Positions 17,618-26,309 of a DNA stretch of 50,020 nt are shown piece by piece. The position numbers were made by a program, and so were the translations under genes. A model generated the notes under the pieces. The model was given only the letters and a program-made list of their open reading frames with translations. It made no database searches and was not told where the DNA came from. Source of the stretch: Oceanicaulis sp. HLUCCA04 (GTDB lineage: Bacteria > Pseudomonadota > Alphaproteobacteria > Caulobacterales > Maricaulaceae); NCBI GenBank assembly GCA_001314625.1, contig LJSH01000004.1:1-50020 (forward strand). Reading direction: 5' to 3'. How positions within the stretch are numbered: position 1 is the stretch's first letter; every line of letters starts with the position of its first letter.

Positions 17618-18292
17618 ATGACCGCCCATCCTGCCTTGCCCGAGACGCTGCCACTATTTCCCATTCGCGGTTGTATTCTGCTGCCGGGTGAAGCGCTGCC
17701 GCTGAATGTTTTCGAGCCCCGCTATCTGAACATGGTCGATGATGCGATGGCCGGGAATGGCTTTATCGGCATGATCCAGCCGCGCGAGACAGGCCCGCGT
17801 GATCGTCCCGATCTTGAACGGGTTGGCACTGCCGGGCGGATCGCGAAGTATTCGGAGACCGAAGACGGGCGCTATCTGATTGTGCTTATCGGTCTCTCGC
17901 GCTTCACGCTGACGGGCGAAGCGCATTTGAAGACGCCCTATCGTGCCGGGCGGGCCGACTATTCCGGGTTTGAAGCAGACATTGCCGGGCCGGTGGCGGA
18001 CGAAGCGGGTGCCGACAGGGCGGGGTTTTTGTCCCTCGTCAAGGCGTTCTTTATCCAGACCGGCATAGAGGCGGACTGGGACTCCATGGCTCACGCCCCG
18101 CTGTCGGCCATTACCAACAAGGTAGCGATGGCAGCACCCTTTGATGCGGCGTCCCGCCAGGCCCTGCTGCAGGCCGGACGGGCCAGCGTGCGCCGGGAAT
18201 TGCTGGTGACGCTGATGCGCGGCGCGCTGGAACAGCCTGTGCGGGACCCGTTCAGCGGACAGGCCGGAGGGCCGCAGGGCCGCCTGCACTGA
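17618..18292 (+). CDS. Lon substrate-binding (LON N-terminal) domain protein
   Basis: 224 aa. The whole protein is one Lon N-domain: LPLFPIRGCILLPGEALPLNVFEPRYLNMV near the start, then GRIAKYSETEDGRYLIVLIGLSRF. There is no ATPase or protease domain. Such stand-alone proteins are thought to bind peptide substrates, but their role is not established. The ATG at 17618 is chosen because an AAGGAG box lies 11 bases upstream and the domain begins at once. It sits between ybbN and the Trm112 gene, a context pointing to protein quality control. Confidence 0.88.
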   Translation: MTAHPALPETLPLFPIRGCILLPGEALPLNVFEPRYLNMVDDAMAGNGFIGMIQPRETGPRDRPDLERVGTAGRIAKYSETEDGRYLIVLIGLSRFTLTGEAHLKTPYRAGRADYSGFEADIAGPVADEAGADRAGFLSLVKAFFIQTGIEADWDSMAHAPLSAITNKVAMAAPFDAASRQALLQAGRASVRRELLVTLMRGALEQPVRDPFSGQAGGPQGRLH

Positions 18293-18341
18293 GTGTGATC
18301 CGGCTTGCCTGGCCGCAAGGCGATAGCGTAGACATTGGGCC

Positions 18342-18560
18342 ATGAGCACCGACACCCAGTCTGATACACCCAATCCGCGCCGGTCTGCGCACGTGGACCC
18401 CAAGCTTCTCGAAATTCTTGTCTGCCCGGTCACCCGGACGACACTGGAATATGACCGCGAGGCGGGGGAGTTGATCTCCCGGGCTGCTGGCCTTGCCTAT
18501 CCGGTTCGCGAAGGTGTGCCGGTGATGTTGCCTGATGAGGCGCGCCGGCTCGATGGCTGA
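18342..18560 (+). CDS. Trm112 family protein
   Basis: 72 aa, a complete small Trm112/YcaR-type domain: [17 protein letters not shown], then [20 protein letters not shown]. The bacterial form keeps only one cysteine of the zinc site (Cys in LVCPV). In eukaryotes and archaea Trm112 activates methyltransferases; the bacterial role is unclear. Its end overlaps the DUF971 gene by 8 bases in another frame, implying translational coupling. Confidence 0.9.
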   Translation: MSTDTQSDTPNPRRSAHVDPKLLEILVCPVTRTTLEYDREAGELISRAAGLAYPVREGVPVMLPDEARRLDG

Positions 18561-18882
18561 TCAGGCGCGGTCTTCCTGGCCGGTGCGCCTTGCGTTCAGC
18601 GGTTCGCGCAAATCGTTGCGTGTCAGCTTTGATGACGGGGCCCGGTTCGACATCGCGTATGCGCTCTTGCGGCGCGAAAGCCCGTCCGCCGAGGTGCAAG
18701 GCCACGGGCCGGGGCAAAAGCGGGCCGTTCCCCATGCAGACCGCGTTCTGGTAACCGGCGCCGAGCCGGTCGGGCGGTATGCCGTCCGTCTTGTCTTTGA
18801 TGACGGGCACGATAGCGGGATCTATTCGTGGGCCTATTTGCGCGCGCTGGGAGAGGCGTCCCCTGCTCCGCAAGCGGGCTGA
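18553..18882 (+). CDS. DUF971 (GBBH-like N-domain) protein
   Basis: 109 aa. It follows the DUF971 pattern: [31 protein letters not shown], then [23 protein letters not shown]. The fold equals the N-terminal domain of gamma-butyrobetaine hydroxylase, found alone in bacteria and proposed to act with iron-sulfur or ApbC/Mrp proteins. The ATG at 18553 inside the end of the Trm112 gene is used because the domain starts shortly after it. No function is proven. Confidence 0.87.
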   Translation: MADQARSSWPVRLAFSGSRKSLRVSFDDGARFDIAYALLRRESPSAEVQGHGPGQKRAVPHADRVLVTGAEPVGRYAVRLVFDDGHDSGIYSWAYLRALGEASPAPQAG

Positions 18883-18966
18883 TTTGCGCGAGCGGGCGTC
18901 AACCGTCACACTCTGGTTCAGACCGCCGCACCTGCCAGTCCGGCTTCGACCTGCAAGGACAATCAC

Positions 18967-19443
18967 ATGAGATTCATTGACCGTTCTGCCATCGCCGTTT
19001 TTGTGGCCTGCATGATGTTTGCCCCGGCAAGCCATGCACAAGAAGGCGTTATCGAGCGTATCGATGCGCAGGCACTGCGCGCGCTGGTTACGGGGCTGGG
19101 CCACGAAATTACCACCGAGACCGTTTCAGAAGCCGGCCAGCCTGTCGTGGCGGCCAGTAACGGGCAGGTGAATTACGTCGTTGCCGGGACGGTCTGCGAG
19201 GACGGGCAATGCCAGGGCATGTTGTCTGAACTGGTGTTTACCGACACGCCGGTGACGCTGGAAGTGGTCAATCAGGTCAACCAGAATTACGCAGCCATAA
19301 AGATTGTCGCGATGGATGACGATCACGTGGTGTTCTCGCGCTATGATGTCATCAATGGCGGCACAACGCTGGGGGCCTTGTCCACCTCCGTCGTGACGCT
19401 TCTTGAAGTTTCGAGCGTGATCGTGCGGGGCAATGAGGAATAG
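18967..19443 (+). CDS. Secreted YbjN-like protein
   Basis: 158 aa. A signal peptide (residues 1-24, ending ASHAQE) precedes a compact domain that resembles the YbjN / type III chaperone-like fold: IDAQALRALVTGLGHEITTE, then a strand series ending in LEVVNQVNQNYAAIKI. YbjN proteins are normally cytosolic, so an exported one is unusual. Two cysteines (in VCEDGQC) could form a disulfide in the periplasm. An AAGGA box lies 8 bases before the ATG. The end is 3 bases from the convergent 581-aa gene. Function unknown. Confidence 0.68.
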   Translation: MRFIDRSAIAVFVACMMFAPASHAQEGVIERIDAQALRALVTGLGHEITTETVSEAGQPVVAASNGQVNYVVAGTVCEDGQCQGMLSELVFTDTPVTLEVVNQVNQNYAAIKIVAMDDDHVVFSRYDVINGGTTLGALSTSVVTLLEVSSVIVRGNEE

Positions 19444-19446
19444 GGC

Positions 19447-21192
19447 TCAGGGCGAGGCAGTGGCGCCATTATCGGATTGCGGTTCGGGCTCTGCTCGGGC
19501 TTTCACCGGCTCGGCAGGCTGAATACGGGCCAATAGACCCTGCAATTCCTGCAATTTGGCAGGCCCGTGCTCTTCGCGGGCTTCGCTGCGCCCCATTTCC
19601 GATGAGAGAAGGCGCATGGCGCGCGCCTGCGCATCCTGCTGGCAACGCCCGAGCGGCAGGATGTCCTGCGCGGCCAGCCGCAAAAGCCCGGTCGCGCGGT
19701 CCAGCGCGGGCAGGTTCGAGCCGGTAATCCGCTCGAACAGCTGATTGTCGTGGATGATCATCATGCCCAGCGCGTCGAACGCGTCGCTCATTTCGGCCTT
19801 GGCGCTTTCCGGGAAGCTGCCTTTCAGGGCCCGCTTTTGCAGTGCCGACAGCTGGGCGAGCCGTTCGAAAGGCTGGCCGGGGCCCTTGGCAAACCAGCTT
19901 ACAGTTTTCTGTCCGGAAAGCCGCGCGCGCACATAGCTTGCCAGCTTCACCTTGTTCTGTTCGCCGACCAGATTGTCTTCCATGGACAGAAGGCGTGATA
20001 TCTCTTCTGCAGGCGAGCTGGCTTCCTTGAGGGCCTCTTCCACTGATTCCGGTGATAACAGCCGGGCCGAACGCACCGTGAAGGCCTCGACGAGGGCTTG
20101 CGGGTTGAGGTGATCACCCGACGCGGCAATCAGGCGCTGCGCCAGAGAGCGGGCGAGCGCAATTTCTTCAAGAACATTGTCAGGTTTGAAGCGTTTGGGC
20201 TGGCGCAGCGCATCCAGCACGCGCCGTGCGATCTCGCCCTTGCTGCCGGGCAGCTCACGCGCTTCGAACTTGGCCGCCAGCCGCCTTGCATTGTCTGGTG
20301 CGCCGGACATGCTGGGATGGGTCTGGGCGCCGGCAAACACGCTCGTCAGGCGCTCCACATGGCTGCCCAGATCCCGGCTCTGGCCGACGATCTGGTGCAA
20401 GGCGCGGTCAAATGACAGCATTTCGGCCAGAAACGCATCGGCCTCTTTGGCTGCGAAGTCACGCGCTTCTGGCTCATCGGGCAGGTCATCGTGGAAATCG
20501 AGCAGCATCTCTGCCTTGCGGGCCATGCCCGGCGCATTGGCAAGACGTTCAGCGATCGCGCGGCGCAGACGCGTCTCTGCGCTGCCTTCGGCGTATATCT
20601 TCTCGGTCAGTTCGCGAAAGCTGGCATTCTTGGGGTCTTGCGTCTTGCGCTTGGCTTCCTTGCGGGATTTTTCGATGCCTTTTTCCACCAGCTCGGTCAG
20701 CAGGCGTACATAGGCGTGGACGGAGGCGTCGGAGTTCTGAGATCGGGCAATCGCCACTTTCTGGATTGCGTGCTGAAGATCGCTTTCGCACGCATCAAGT
20801 GCCTCGATCATGTCGGGCCGGTAGAGCAATTCAAGCGGGCACACTTCCTGGCGCTCCAGCCAGGGGGCCAGCACGCGCCGGACCGTATCGCGTGCCGCAG
20901 GCCCGGCCAGATCATCCGGCGTGACGCAAGGCAGCTTGGCCTCGCCGGTCTTTTCCTTGGGTACGGCAAAGCGCTCGGCACCAATTTCGTGGATTGTTAC
21001 GGTTCTGAATGTGCCACTGGTTTCAATCCAGGTTTCGCGGGCAACGCGGGCAGAGCCGCGCGGGGCTTTGGCCACCAGCCTGTCGGCGAGCGCTATCGCG
21101 TCGGAGCGCTCATTCAACGCCTCGACCAGCACCCACTCGCCCTTGGGGTGCTTTTTGAAGAAGACCTCGAAATGGACTTTTCCTGAGGCCAT
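19447..21192 (-). CDS. Conserved-looking 581-aa protein of unknown function
   Basis: 581 aa, not recognised. Residues 1-75 look like a small alpha/beta domain (VHFEVFFKKHPKGEWVLVEAL). The rest is almost wholly helical, rich in Ala/Leu/Glu/Arg. It has a highly charged stretch at about 175-195 (KSRKEAKRKTQDPKN) and a disordered Glu/Pro-rich tail. There is no signal peptide, transmembrane helix or enzyme motif. It is cytosolic by appearance and could be a scaffold. It is divergent from chvI across a 168-base gap, where pckA commonly lies in other alphaproteobacteria. Sustained codon use over 1.7 kb supports a real gene. Confidence 0.82.
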   Translation of the reverse strand: MASGKVHFEVFFKKHPKGEWVLVEALNERSDAIALADRLVAKAPRGSARVARETWIETSGTFRTVTIHEIGAERFAVPKEKTGEAKLPCVTPDDLAGPAARDTVRRVLAPWLERQEVCPLELLYRPDMIEALDACESDLQHAIQKVAIARSQNSDASVHAYVRLLTELVEKGIEKSRKEAKRKTQDPKNASFRELTEKIYAEGSAETRLRRAIAERLANAPGMARKAEMLLDFHDDLPDEPEARDFAAKEADAFLAEMLSFDRALHQIVGQSRDLGSHVERLTSVFAGAQTHPSMSGAPDNARRLAAKFEARELPGSKGEIARRVLDALRQPKRFKPDNVLEEIALARSLAQRLIAASGDHLNPQALVEAFTVRSARLLSPESVEEALKEASSPAEEISRLLSMEDNLVGEQNKVKLASYVRARLSGQKTVSWFAKGPGQPFERLAQLSALQKRALKGSFPESAKAEMSDAFDALGMMIIHDNQLFERITGSNLPALDRATGLLRLAAQDILPLGRCQQDAQARAMRLLSSEMGRSEAREEHGPAKLQELQGLLARIQPAEPVKARAEPEPQSDNGATASP

Positions 21193-21360
21193 GGACCTGT
21201 TGTTGAACCTTGCCTGTTACCCGTAGCTGCGTGCTGAAAGCGCACACTGGCGTGGTATGCTTAACCACAGGTAACCATGACGCGCGTTTAACCCTCTTGC
21301 CCCGTTCCCTATGCGCTGTAGGTTTGGCATGACTTGCCCCGCTCGAAGGATTGGATGCGC

Positions 21361-22062
21361 ATGGCCAATATCGCCCTGGTAGATGATGACGAGAACATCC
21401 TGACCTCGGTCTCCCTGTTTCTCGAGGGGGAAGGCTATCAGGTTCAGACCTTTACCGACGGGGTGGAGGCGCTCGCCGTGCTGGCGGACAATCCGCCTGA
21501 TCTGGCGATTTTCGACATCAAGATGCCGCGCATGGACGGGCTGGAGCTTCTCCGGCGCGTGCGCCAGAGCTCCAACCTCCCGGTGATTTTCCTGACATCG
21601 AAGGACGGCGAGTTTGACGAGGCGCTGGGTCTGGATCTGGGCGCTGACGACTACATCGCCAAGCCGTTTTCCCATCAGCTTCTGGCCAAGCGCATCAAGG
21701 CGGTTTTGCGCCGCGCCCAGCCTGATGATGCCGAGCTGGCTCCAGGGGAAACGGACCAGAAGGCGCTGGTGCGCGGATCGCTGACCCTTGATCCCAACCG
21801 GCATGCCTGTTTGTGGAACGGCAAGCCGGTCCGGCTGACGGTCACAGAATTCCTTATCCTGCAGGCTCTGGCAAACCGGCCAGGCTATGTGAAAAGCCGG
21901 GATAATCTGATGGATGCGGCCTATGATGATCAGGTCTATGTCGATGACCGCACGATCGACAGCCACATAAAGCGGATCCGCAAGAAATTCCGGGTCGTTG
22001 ATGACAGTTTTGACGGGATCGAGACCCTTTATGGCGTCGGATACCGCTACAAGGAGGCCTGA
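21361..22062 (+). CDS. chvI: Response regulator ChvI (OmpR/PhoB family)
   Basis: 233 aa. The receiver domain has the acidic pocket DDD (residues 8-10), the phospho-acceptor Asp52 in [10 protein letters not shown], and Lys in the KPF motif. The C-terminal winged helix ends [15 protein letters not shown] and GVGYRYKE. ChvI with ChvG controls envelope, acid/osmotic stress and exopolysaccharide genes in alphaproteobacteria. The PTS genes downstream fix the assignment. A GAAGGA box at 21345-21350 suits the ATG at 21361; an ATG at 21355 is also possible. It overlaps chvG by 32 bases. Confidence 0.92.
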   Translation: MANIALVDDDENILTSVSLFLEGEGYQVQTFTDGVEALAVLADNPPDLAIFDIKMPRMDGLELLRRVRQSSNLPVIFLTSKDGEFDEALGLDLGADDYIAKPFSHQLLAKRIKAVLRRAQPDDAELAPGETDQKALVRGSLTLDPNRHACLWNGKPVRLTVTEFLILQALANRPGYVKSRDNLMDAAYDDQVYVDDRTIDSHIKRIRKKFRVVDDSFDGIETLYGVGYRYKEA

Positions 22063-23686
22063 GTCCGCGCAGAAGCCGTTCCGGCGGCTGAAGGCGCGGC
22101 TGGCCCAGCTCCCGTCAACGCTGCGTCAGGCCCTGTTTTCGCGGCTGGCGGCGGGAATCCTCATTGCCAACCTGCTGGCGCTGGGCTTGCTGGCACTGGG
22201 GACGCTGGCGCTCACCGAGAACCGGACCGGCCTGATCGATGCCAAGCTCGACTCGCTGACCCAGCAAGCCGACATCATCCGCAATGTGATCACGGAAACG
22301 GCGGTCGAAGGCTCGCCCGAACCGGTGCTCAACGCCCGCATCGCGGCAGAGGTGCTGGCCCGGCTTTATGTGCCTGAAGGCACGCGCGCCTTGATTCACG
22401 GGCCGGAGGGGCGGCTGGCGGCTGACAGCTATCTCAGCGCCGGGCGGGTCAGTGTCGAGCTGTTGCCGCCGCCGGGCCATCGCGATGTCGAAGGGCTTTT
22501 TACCGGCCTGTGGCGCTCCGCGCGTGACTTCGTTGGCGGGTTCTTCCTGTCGTCGGAGGAGCTGGAGGCGCGCGACCGCACACTCGCTGATGAAATCGCC
22601 TTTGCCCAGTCAACGGGCGAGGCCGTCGCCGGTGTGCGCCGCGGCCGCTATGGCGAGCGCGTGGTCTCGGTCACGTTGGCGATTGCGCCGGTACAGACGA
22701 TTGTCGGCTCGGTGACATATGAATCCTATGATTATGACGCCCTGATTGCCGCTGACCGGCTGGCGATCCTGCCCTATCTGGGGTTTGCGGCCCTGATTAT
22801 TGTCGCTTTTGGAGGTCTGCTGGCGCTGCGTATCGCTGGTCCGGTCAAGCGCCTGTCGGACGCGGCCCGCAGCGTACAGCTGGCAGGCGGGCGGCGCGTG
22901 CCCTTGCCCGACTTCTCGCGCCGGGGCGACGAGATCGGCGATCTCGAACAGGCCTTCCGCGCGATGACGGACGCGCTCTATGACCGGCTCGACGCGATCG
23001 AGAATTTTGCCGCTGATGTAGCGCACGAGATCAAGAACCCGCTGACCTCCATCCGCTCTGCAGCAGAGGTTCTTGTGCGGGCAAAGGACGACAATGCCCG
23101 CCAGCGCCTTGTCGGGGTGATCCAGAAGGACGTGCAGCGCCTGGACCGTCTGATCACAGACATCTCCAATGCCTCAAGGCTTGATGCGGAACTTGCCCGC
23201 GACAGCGTATCGCCGGTCGATCTGGTGCGGCTGATCCGTGATATCGTGCGCGTCTACACCGATGGCGAGCGCGCCGCACCGGGTCAGATCATCATCGAGA
23301 CAACATTGTCCCAGGCGTTCAGCCCGGCGCGCGAAGAGCCGCTGGGGCGTGTTTTCACCAATCTGATCGACAATGCGCTGACTTTTTCGCCGCCCGATGG
23401 AACCGTGCGGATCTCTGTCAGGCGGGGACAGGGTGCCAATCGCGACAGCTATGTGGTGGCCATCGAGGATGACGGACCGGGTATACCGCCGGAAGCGCTG
23501 GAAACCATATTCAACCGCTTTTACACGCAGCGCCCCGCCGGTGCGGCATTTGGCACCCATTCCGGGCTGGGTCTTGCCATAGCCCGCCAGATCATGTCGG
23601 CGCATGGCGGCAGCATTCATGCTGAAAACCGGGAGCCCCCGGCAAGCGGCGCGCGATTTGTCGTCCGGCTTCCAGGCGTGTCCTGA
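22031..23686 (+). CDS. chvG: Sensor histidine kinase ChvG
   Basis: 551 aa. TM1 (about residues 37-61) and TM2 (about 243-265) enclose a periplasmic sensor of about 180 residues. A HAMP segment follows, then the dimerisation domain with His332 in [17 protein letters not shown], then an HATPase domain ([27 protein letters not shown]). It autophosphorylates and signals to ChvI; in relatives ExoR represses it from the periplasm. The start is uncertain: the ATG at 22031, 7 bases after a GAG, lies inside the chvI end. A hairpin spans the stop codon. Confidence 0.93.
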   Translation: MASDTATRRPESAQKPFRRLKARLAQLPSTLRQALFSRLAAGILIANLLALGLLALGTLALTENRTGLIDAKLDSLTQQADIIRNVITETAVEGSPEPVLNARIAAEVLARLYVPEGTRALIHGPEGRLAADSYLSAGRVSVELLPPPGHRDVEGLFTGLWRSARDFVGGFFLSSEELEARDRTLADEIAFAQSTGEAVAGVRRGRYGERVVSVTLAIAPVQTIVGSVTYESYDYDALIAADRLAILPYLGFAALIIVAFGGLLALRIAGPVKRLSDAARSVQLAGGRRVPLPDFSRRGDEIGDLEQAFRAMTDALYDRLDAIENFAADVAHEIKNPLTSIRSAAEVLVRAKDDNARQRLVGVIQKDVQRLDRLITDISNASRLDAELARDSVSPVDLVRLIRDIVRVYTDGERAAPGQIIIETTLSQAFSPAREEPLGRVFTNLIDNALTFSPPDGTVRISVRRGQGANRDSYVVAIEDDGPGIPPEALETIFNRFYTQRPAGAAFGTHSGLGLAIARQIMSAHGGSIHAENREPPASGARFVVRLPGVS

Positions 23687-23698
23687 CGGGCACGCCTG
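23673..23698 (+). terminator. Hairpin spanning the chvG stop codon
   Basis: The stem caggcgtg/cacgcctg (8 bp, 10-nt loop) covers the chvG TGA at 23684-23686 and is followed by a modest T-rich stretch (tgtcttcatt). It may weaken read-through from chvG into the PTS genes. Confidence 0.35.
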
Positions 23699-23795
23699 TG
23701 TCTTCATTGCCAGACAACCCCTTTCACATATCTGAAATGCAAGGTTACATAGCGGTCACACTGTGTTCGTCCCCCTTATCCCGTGCTGAGTTTTC

Positions 23796-24200
23796 ATGAT
23801 CGGCCTTGTCATCGTCACTCATGGTCAGCTTGCCCAGGAACTGGTGGCGGCGACCGAACATGTCGTGGGCGCTCTTGCCGCCTGTGTGGCGGTATCAATC
23901 GGCGCTGATGACGACATGGAACAGCGCCGCGACGATATACGGGCGGCTATCCGCAGCGCGGATGCAGGCGAAGGGGTGATTATCGTCACCGATATATTTG
24001 GCGGCACGCCTTCCAACCTTGCCATGTCGCTGCTCAGCGAAAACCGCGTTGAAGTCATTGCCGGCGCCAACCTGCCGATGATGATAACGCTCGCAGAGGC
24101 GCGAGGCCGGATGGGGCTGGCCGATCTGGCGGCTAACGCCTCCAGTGCGGGCAGGCGCTATATTACGGTCGGCTCGCATCTGATTGACGGGCTGTCGTGA
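23796..24200 (+). CDS. PTS EIIA component, mannose family
   Basis: 134 aa, a stand-alone EIIA-Man domain. It starts IGLVIVTHGQLAQEL with the phospho-acceptor His9, then DIFGGTPSNLAMSL. No sugar-specific EIIB or EIIC follows, which is normal for the regulatory PTS of alphaproteobacteria. There EIIA-Man receives phosphate from HPr and acts on regulators, ChvG/ChvI being a genetic neighbour. The GTGA overlap with the HPr gene indicates translational coupling. A 109-base gap from chvG holds no hprK. Confidence 0.93.
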   Translation: MIGLVIVTHGQLAQELVAATEHVVGALAACVAVSIGADDDMEQRRDDIRAAIRSADAGEGVIIVTDIFGGTPSNLAMSLLSENRVEVIAGANLPMMITLAEARGRMGLADLAANASSAGRRYITVGSHLIDGLS

Positions 24201-24472
24201 CCAGCCGTACCGCCGACGTCATGATCGTCAACAAGCGCGGCCTGCATGCCCGCGCGGCAGCCAAATTTGTCGGGGTAGCGCGCGGCTTTGAGGCGCAGCT
24301 GCGTGTCACACGGGATGGAGAGTGCGCTGACGGGCGATCCATCATGGACCTGCTCATGCTCGGCGCGGGGCCGGGCATCTCTTTGACCCTGACAGCCGAA
24401 GGCGCCGATGCTCCCGCGCTTGTCGGTGCCCTGAAGGCCCTTGTCGAAAGCGGATTTGACGAAGGTGAATGA
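24197..24472 (+). CDS. ptsH: HPr phosphocarrier protein (NPr-like)
   Basis: 91 aa, GTG start overlapping the EIIA stop. The phospho-His17 lies in KRGLHARAAAKF, and Ser48 in GRSIMDLLML is the counterpart of the Ser46 that HPr kinase modifies. HPr takes phosphate from EI and passes it to EIIA. Keeping the serine site while hprK is missing from its usual place is notable. The gene converges on the 546-aa membrane protein with 3 bases between stops. Confidence 0.95.
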   Translation: MTSRTADVMIVNKRGLHARAAAKFVGVARGFEAQLRVTRDGECADGRSIMDLLMLGAGPGISLTLTAEGADAPALVGALKALVESGFDEGE

Positions 24473-24475
24473 GGA

Positions 24476-26116
24476 TCAGCCCTGGCGGGGCTGATCGCCA
24501 TCCTGGCTGACATAGGCGTCACCCGCCTCAAAGGCGTCATCTTCGGCGATGTCGGTGGCAGGCTCCCCATCAGGCGCGGCAGACGGCTCACCGGCATTAT
24601 CCGAAGCTCCGGCAGGTATGCCGCCTGATGTGATAGGCGCGCCGGGCTGGAGTGTTGTCGTGTCTGTCACTGCCGGTTCTGACGGGGATGTCTCGCCCTG
24701 TTCGGCATCGCGATTGACCCGCTCGCCAGCGCCATTGCCGGCGTCCGGCTCGGTCGCCATGGGCGGCGGCGGGGGAATGTCCATGGAACGGGCTTCTGCA
24801 CGCGCATCGGAGCCAGTCTCGATCGCGGTCTCATCCAAACCGGATTGGACCGATTCAGGCTCTTCGTTGTCGATGTCTGCGCCGCTTTGCGGCCCATCCG
24901 TGTCTTCGGCACCTGCCTGCACGGTGTTTGCATCCGTGGCGTCGGCATCGGATGCGGCGCTCTGGTCAGCGGTGTCCTGAGCGCTGCTTCCCTCATCGGC
25001 AGCATTATCAGCGTCGATGGCTTCGCCGGTTTCAGGAGGCGTGGTCCCACTCTCGGCGGTGCGTGCTGAAATCGCAGCAGTAGCTGCTACAGGGGTGATC
25101 CCCGGTGCGGCGGCGCCGTCCCGGGCAGGCTCTTGCCCGGCCTCTGCCGTGTCAGATGCCGGATGGTCGGCCATGGCTGGTGTGGCTTCGCGCCGTGTCA
25201 CCATCTCCTGTGGTGGATGGCGCAAGACGTGATCGGCCAGCCGGGCGATGCGCGCTTCCAGGCGCGCCGCGTCACGCCAGCGATTGATGATACCGGCAAG
25301 GAAGAAGAAGCCGATACTGCCCGCAAGAGCCAGCAGAGCCGGTATGGCAGCCGTTTGGGGTCCGCTGATCGCAATGGCTGCTGCCAGCAGCAGGACCAGG
25401 AAGACGGGAACCCACGCAAACCGCCACGAGCGGGCGGCAAAGGCCAGCAGCGTGCCCAGAGCGGTCAATCCGGCAAATATGACGAGGCTCTCATAGCCGG
25501 CAAGGGCTGGCGCGATGGTGGCGATGGATTCGGTCAGGCCCGGTGCTAGGTCTGCCAGCCGGGCATCAGCGAGGCCGGGTTGAAGGTTGACCATGGCCGA
25601 GAACACATCAAATGCGGGCAAGCCAGCGGCCAGGCCGGGCGCCAATATGTCCACCACGCCAACGAGCTGCGGCCACACGACGAGCAGGGCCAGCACCGTC
25701 ATCGCCATGATGGTCAAAAACCAGTTGGCGTTGCGCGAGACCCCGGCACTCGACAGCAGACCGGTATTGTCCTGATGGGTGCGCGTCCAGGTGCCTGCAC
25801 GGTAATTGACCACGGCTACGGGGCGTGAACGGCGCTTCGGGCCGGGTTGCAGGCGGATCACCGCAGCATAGTCTCCGGCATCCAGGGCGAAGTCGCGCCT
25901 GCCGATGCGCACGGGATGGCGCTCGCCATCAAGGTCCTGAATGCGCCGCTCGTCTGCGCGGGCGCGCGGATCAGATCCGATGACCTGTCCGGGTGCGACA
26001 TAGAAATCGACTGCCCGGCTGCCAAATCGCTGTGTTGCGTGCGCTGTCGGCAAAATCGCCATACCTGATATCCCCTCATCATGCGCCGTATTCGTGCTCA
26101 CCGGGCTGTCAGCCAT
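24476..26116 (-). CDS. Unknown membrane protein with long acidic disordered tail
   Basis: 546 aa, not recognised. An N-terminal globular part (about residues 15-115) has a beta-rich look (VDFYVAPGQVIGSD; RHPVRIGRRDFALDAGDY). A membrane region follows with about four helices (near 130-155, 205-225, 232-252 and 258-282). From about 320 to the end the chain is Asp/Glu/Ala/Pro/Ser/Thr-rich and certainly disordered, with a PPPPP run. The ATG at 26116 is used; a GTG two codons upstream is in frame. It is divergent from ahcY. Being opposite a methyl-cycle gene does not tell its role. Confidence 0.72.
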   Translation of the reverse strand: MADSPVSTNTAHDEGISGMAILPTAHATQRFGSRAVDFYVAPGQVIGSDPRARADERRIQDLDGERHPVRIGRRDFALDAGDYAAVIRLQPGPKRRSRPVAVVNYRAGTWTRTHQDNTGLLSSAGVSRNANWFLTIMAMTVLALLVVWPQLVGVVDILAPGLAAGLPAFDVFSAMVNLQPGLADARLADLAPGLTESIATIAPALAGYESLVIFAGLTALGTLLAFAARSWRFAWVPVFLVLLLAAAIAISGPQTAAIPALLALAGSIGFFFLAGIINRWRDAARLEARIARLADHVLRHPPQEMVTRREATPAMADHPASDTAEAGQEPARDGAAAPGITPVAATAAISARTAESGTTPPETGEAIDADNAADEGSSAQDTADQSAASDADATDANTVQAGAEDTDGPQSGADIDNEEPESVQSGLDETAIETGSDARAEARSMDIPPPPPMATEPDAGNGAGERVNRDAEQGETSPSEPAVTDTTTLQPGAPITSGGIPAGASDNAGEPSAAPDGEPATDIAEDDAFEAGDAYVSQDGDQPRQG

Positions 26117-26309
26117 TGGCACAGGCGCCCCTCGTTAACAGAGTGTATACAAAAATCGGGCCGGTTTAACCTCTTGTTTGCAAATTACCTGTGTCAGCGT
26201 GATGACAGCGGGCACGCAGCCGTTTGCTCCGGCCCGGCTTGCGGTCTATACACCGCCCGGAAGGCCCACTCCTGTTTTCCGTTTTTTTCCGAAGAATGAA
26301 GGATCGTCC

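Noticed and set aside
23687-23795. Remnant of hprK between chvG and the EIIA gene
   Set aside because: No Walker motif or HprK signature in any frame; the gap is too short and looks like leader sequence.
26117-26309. Possible SAM or SAH riboswitch before ahcY
   Set aside because: I looked for conserved cores and paired arms of SAM-II and SAH elements and found none that fit.
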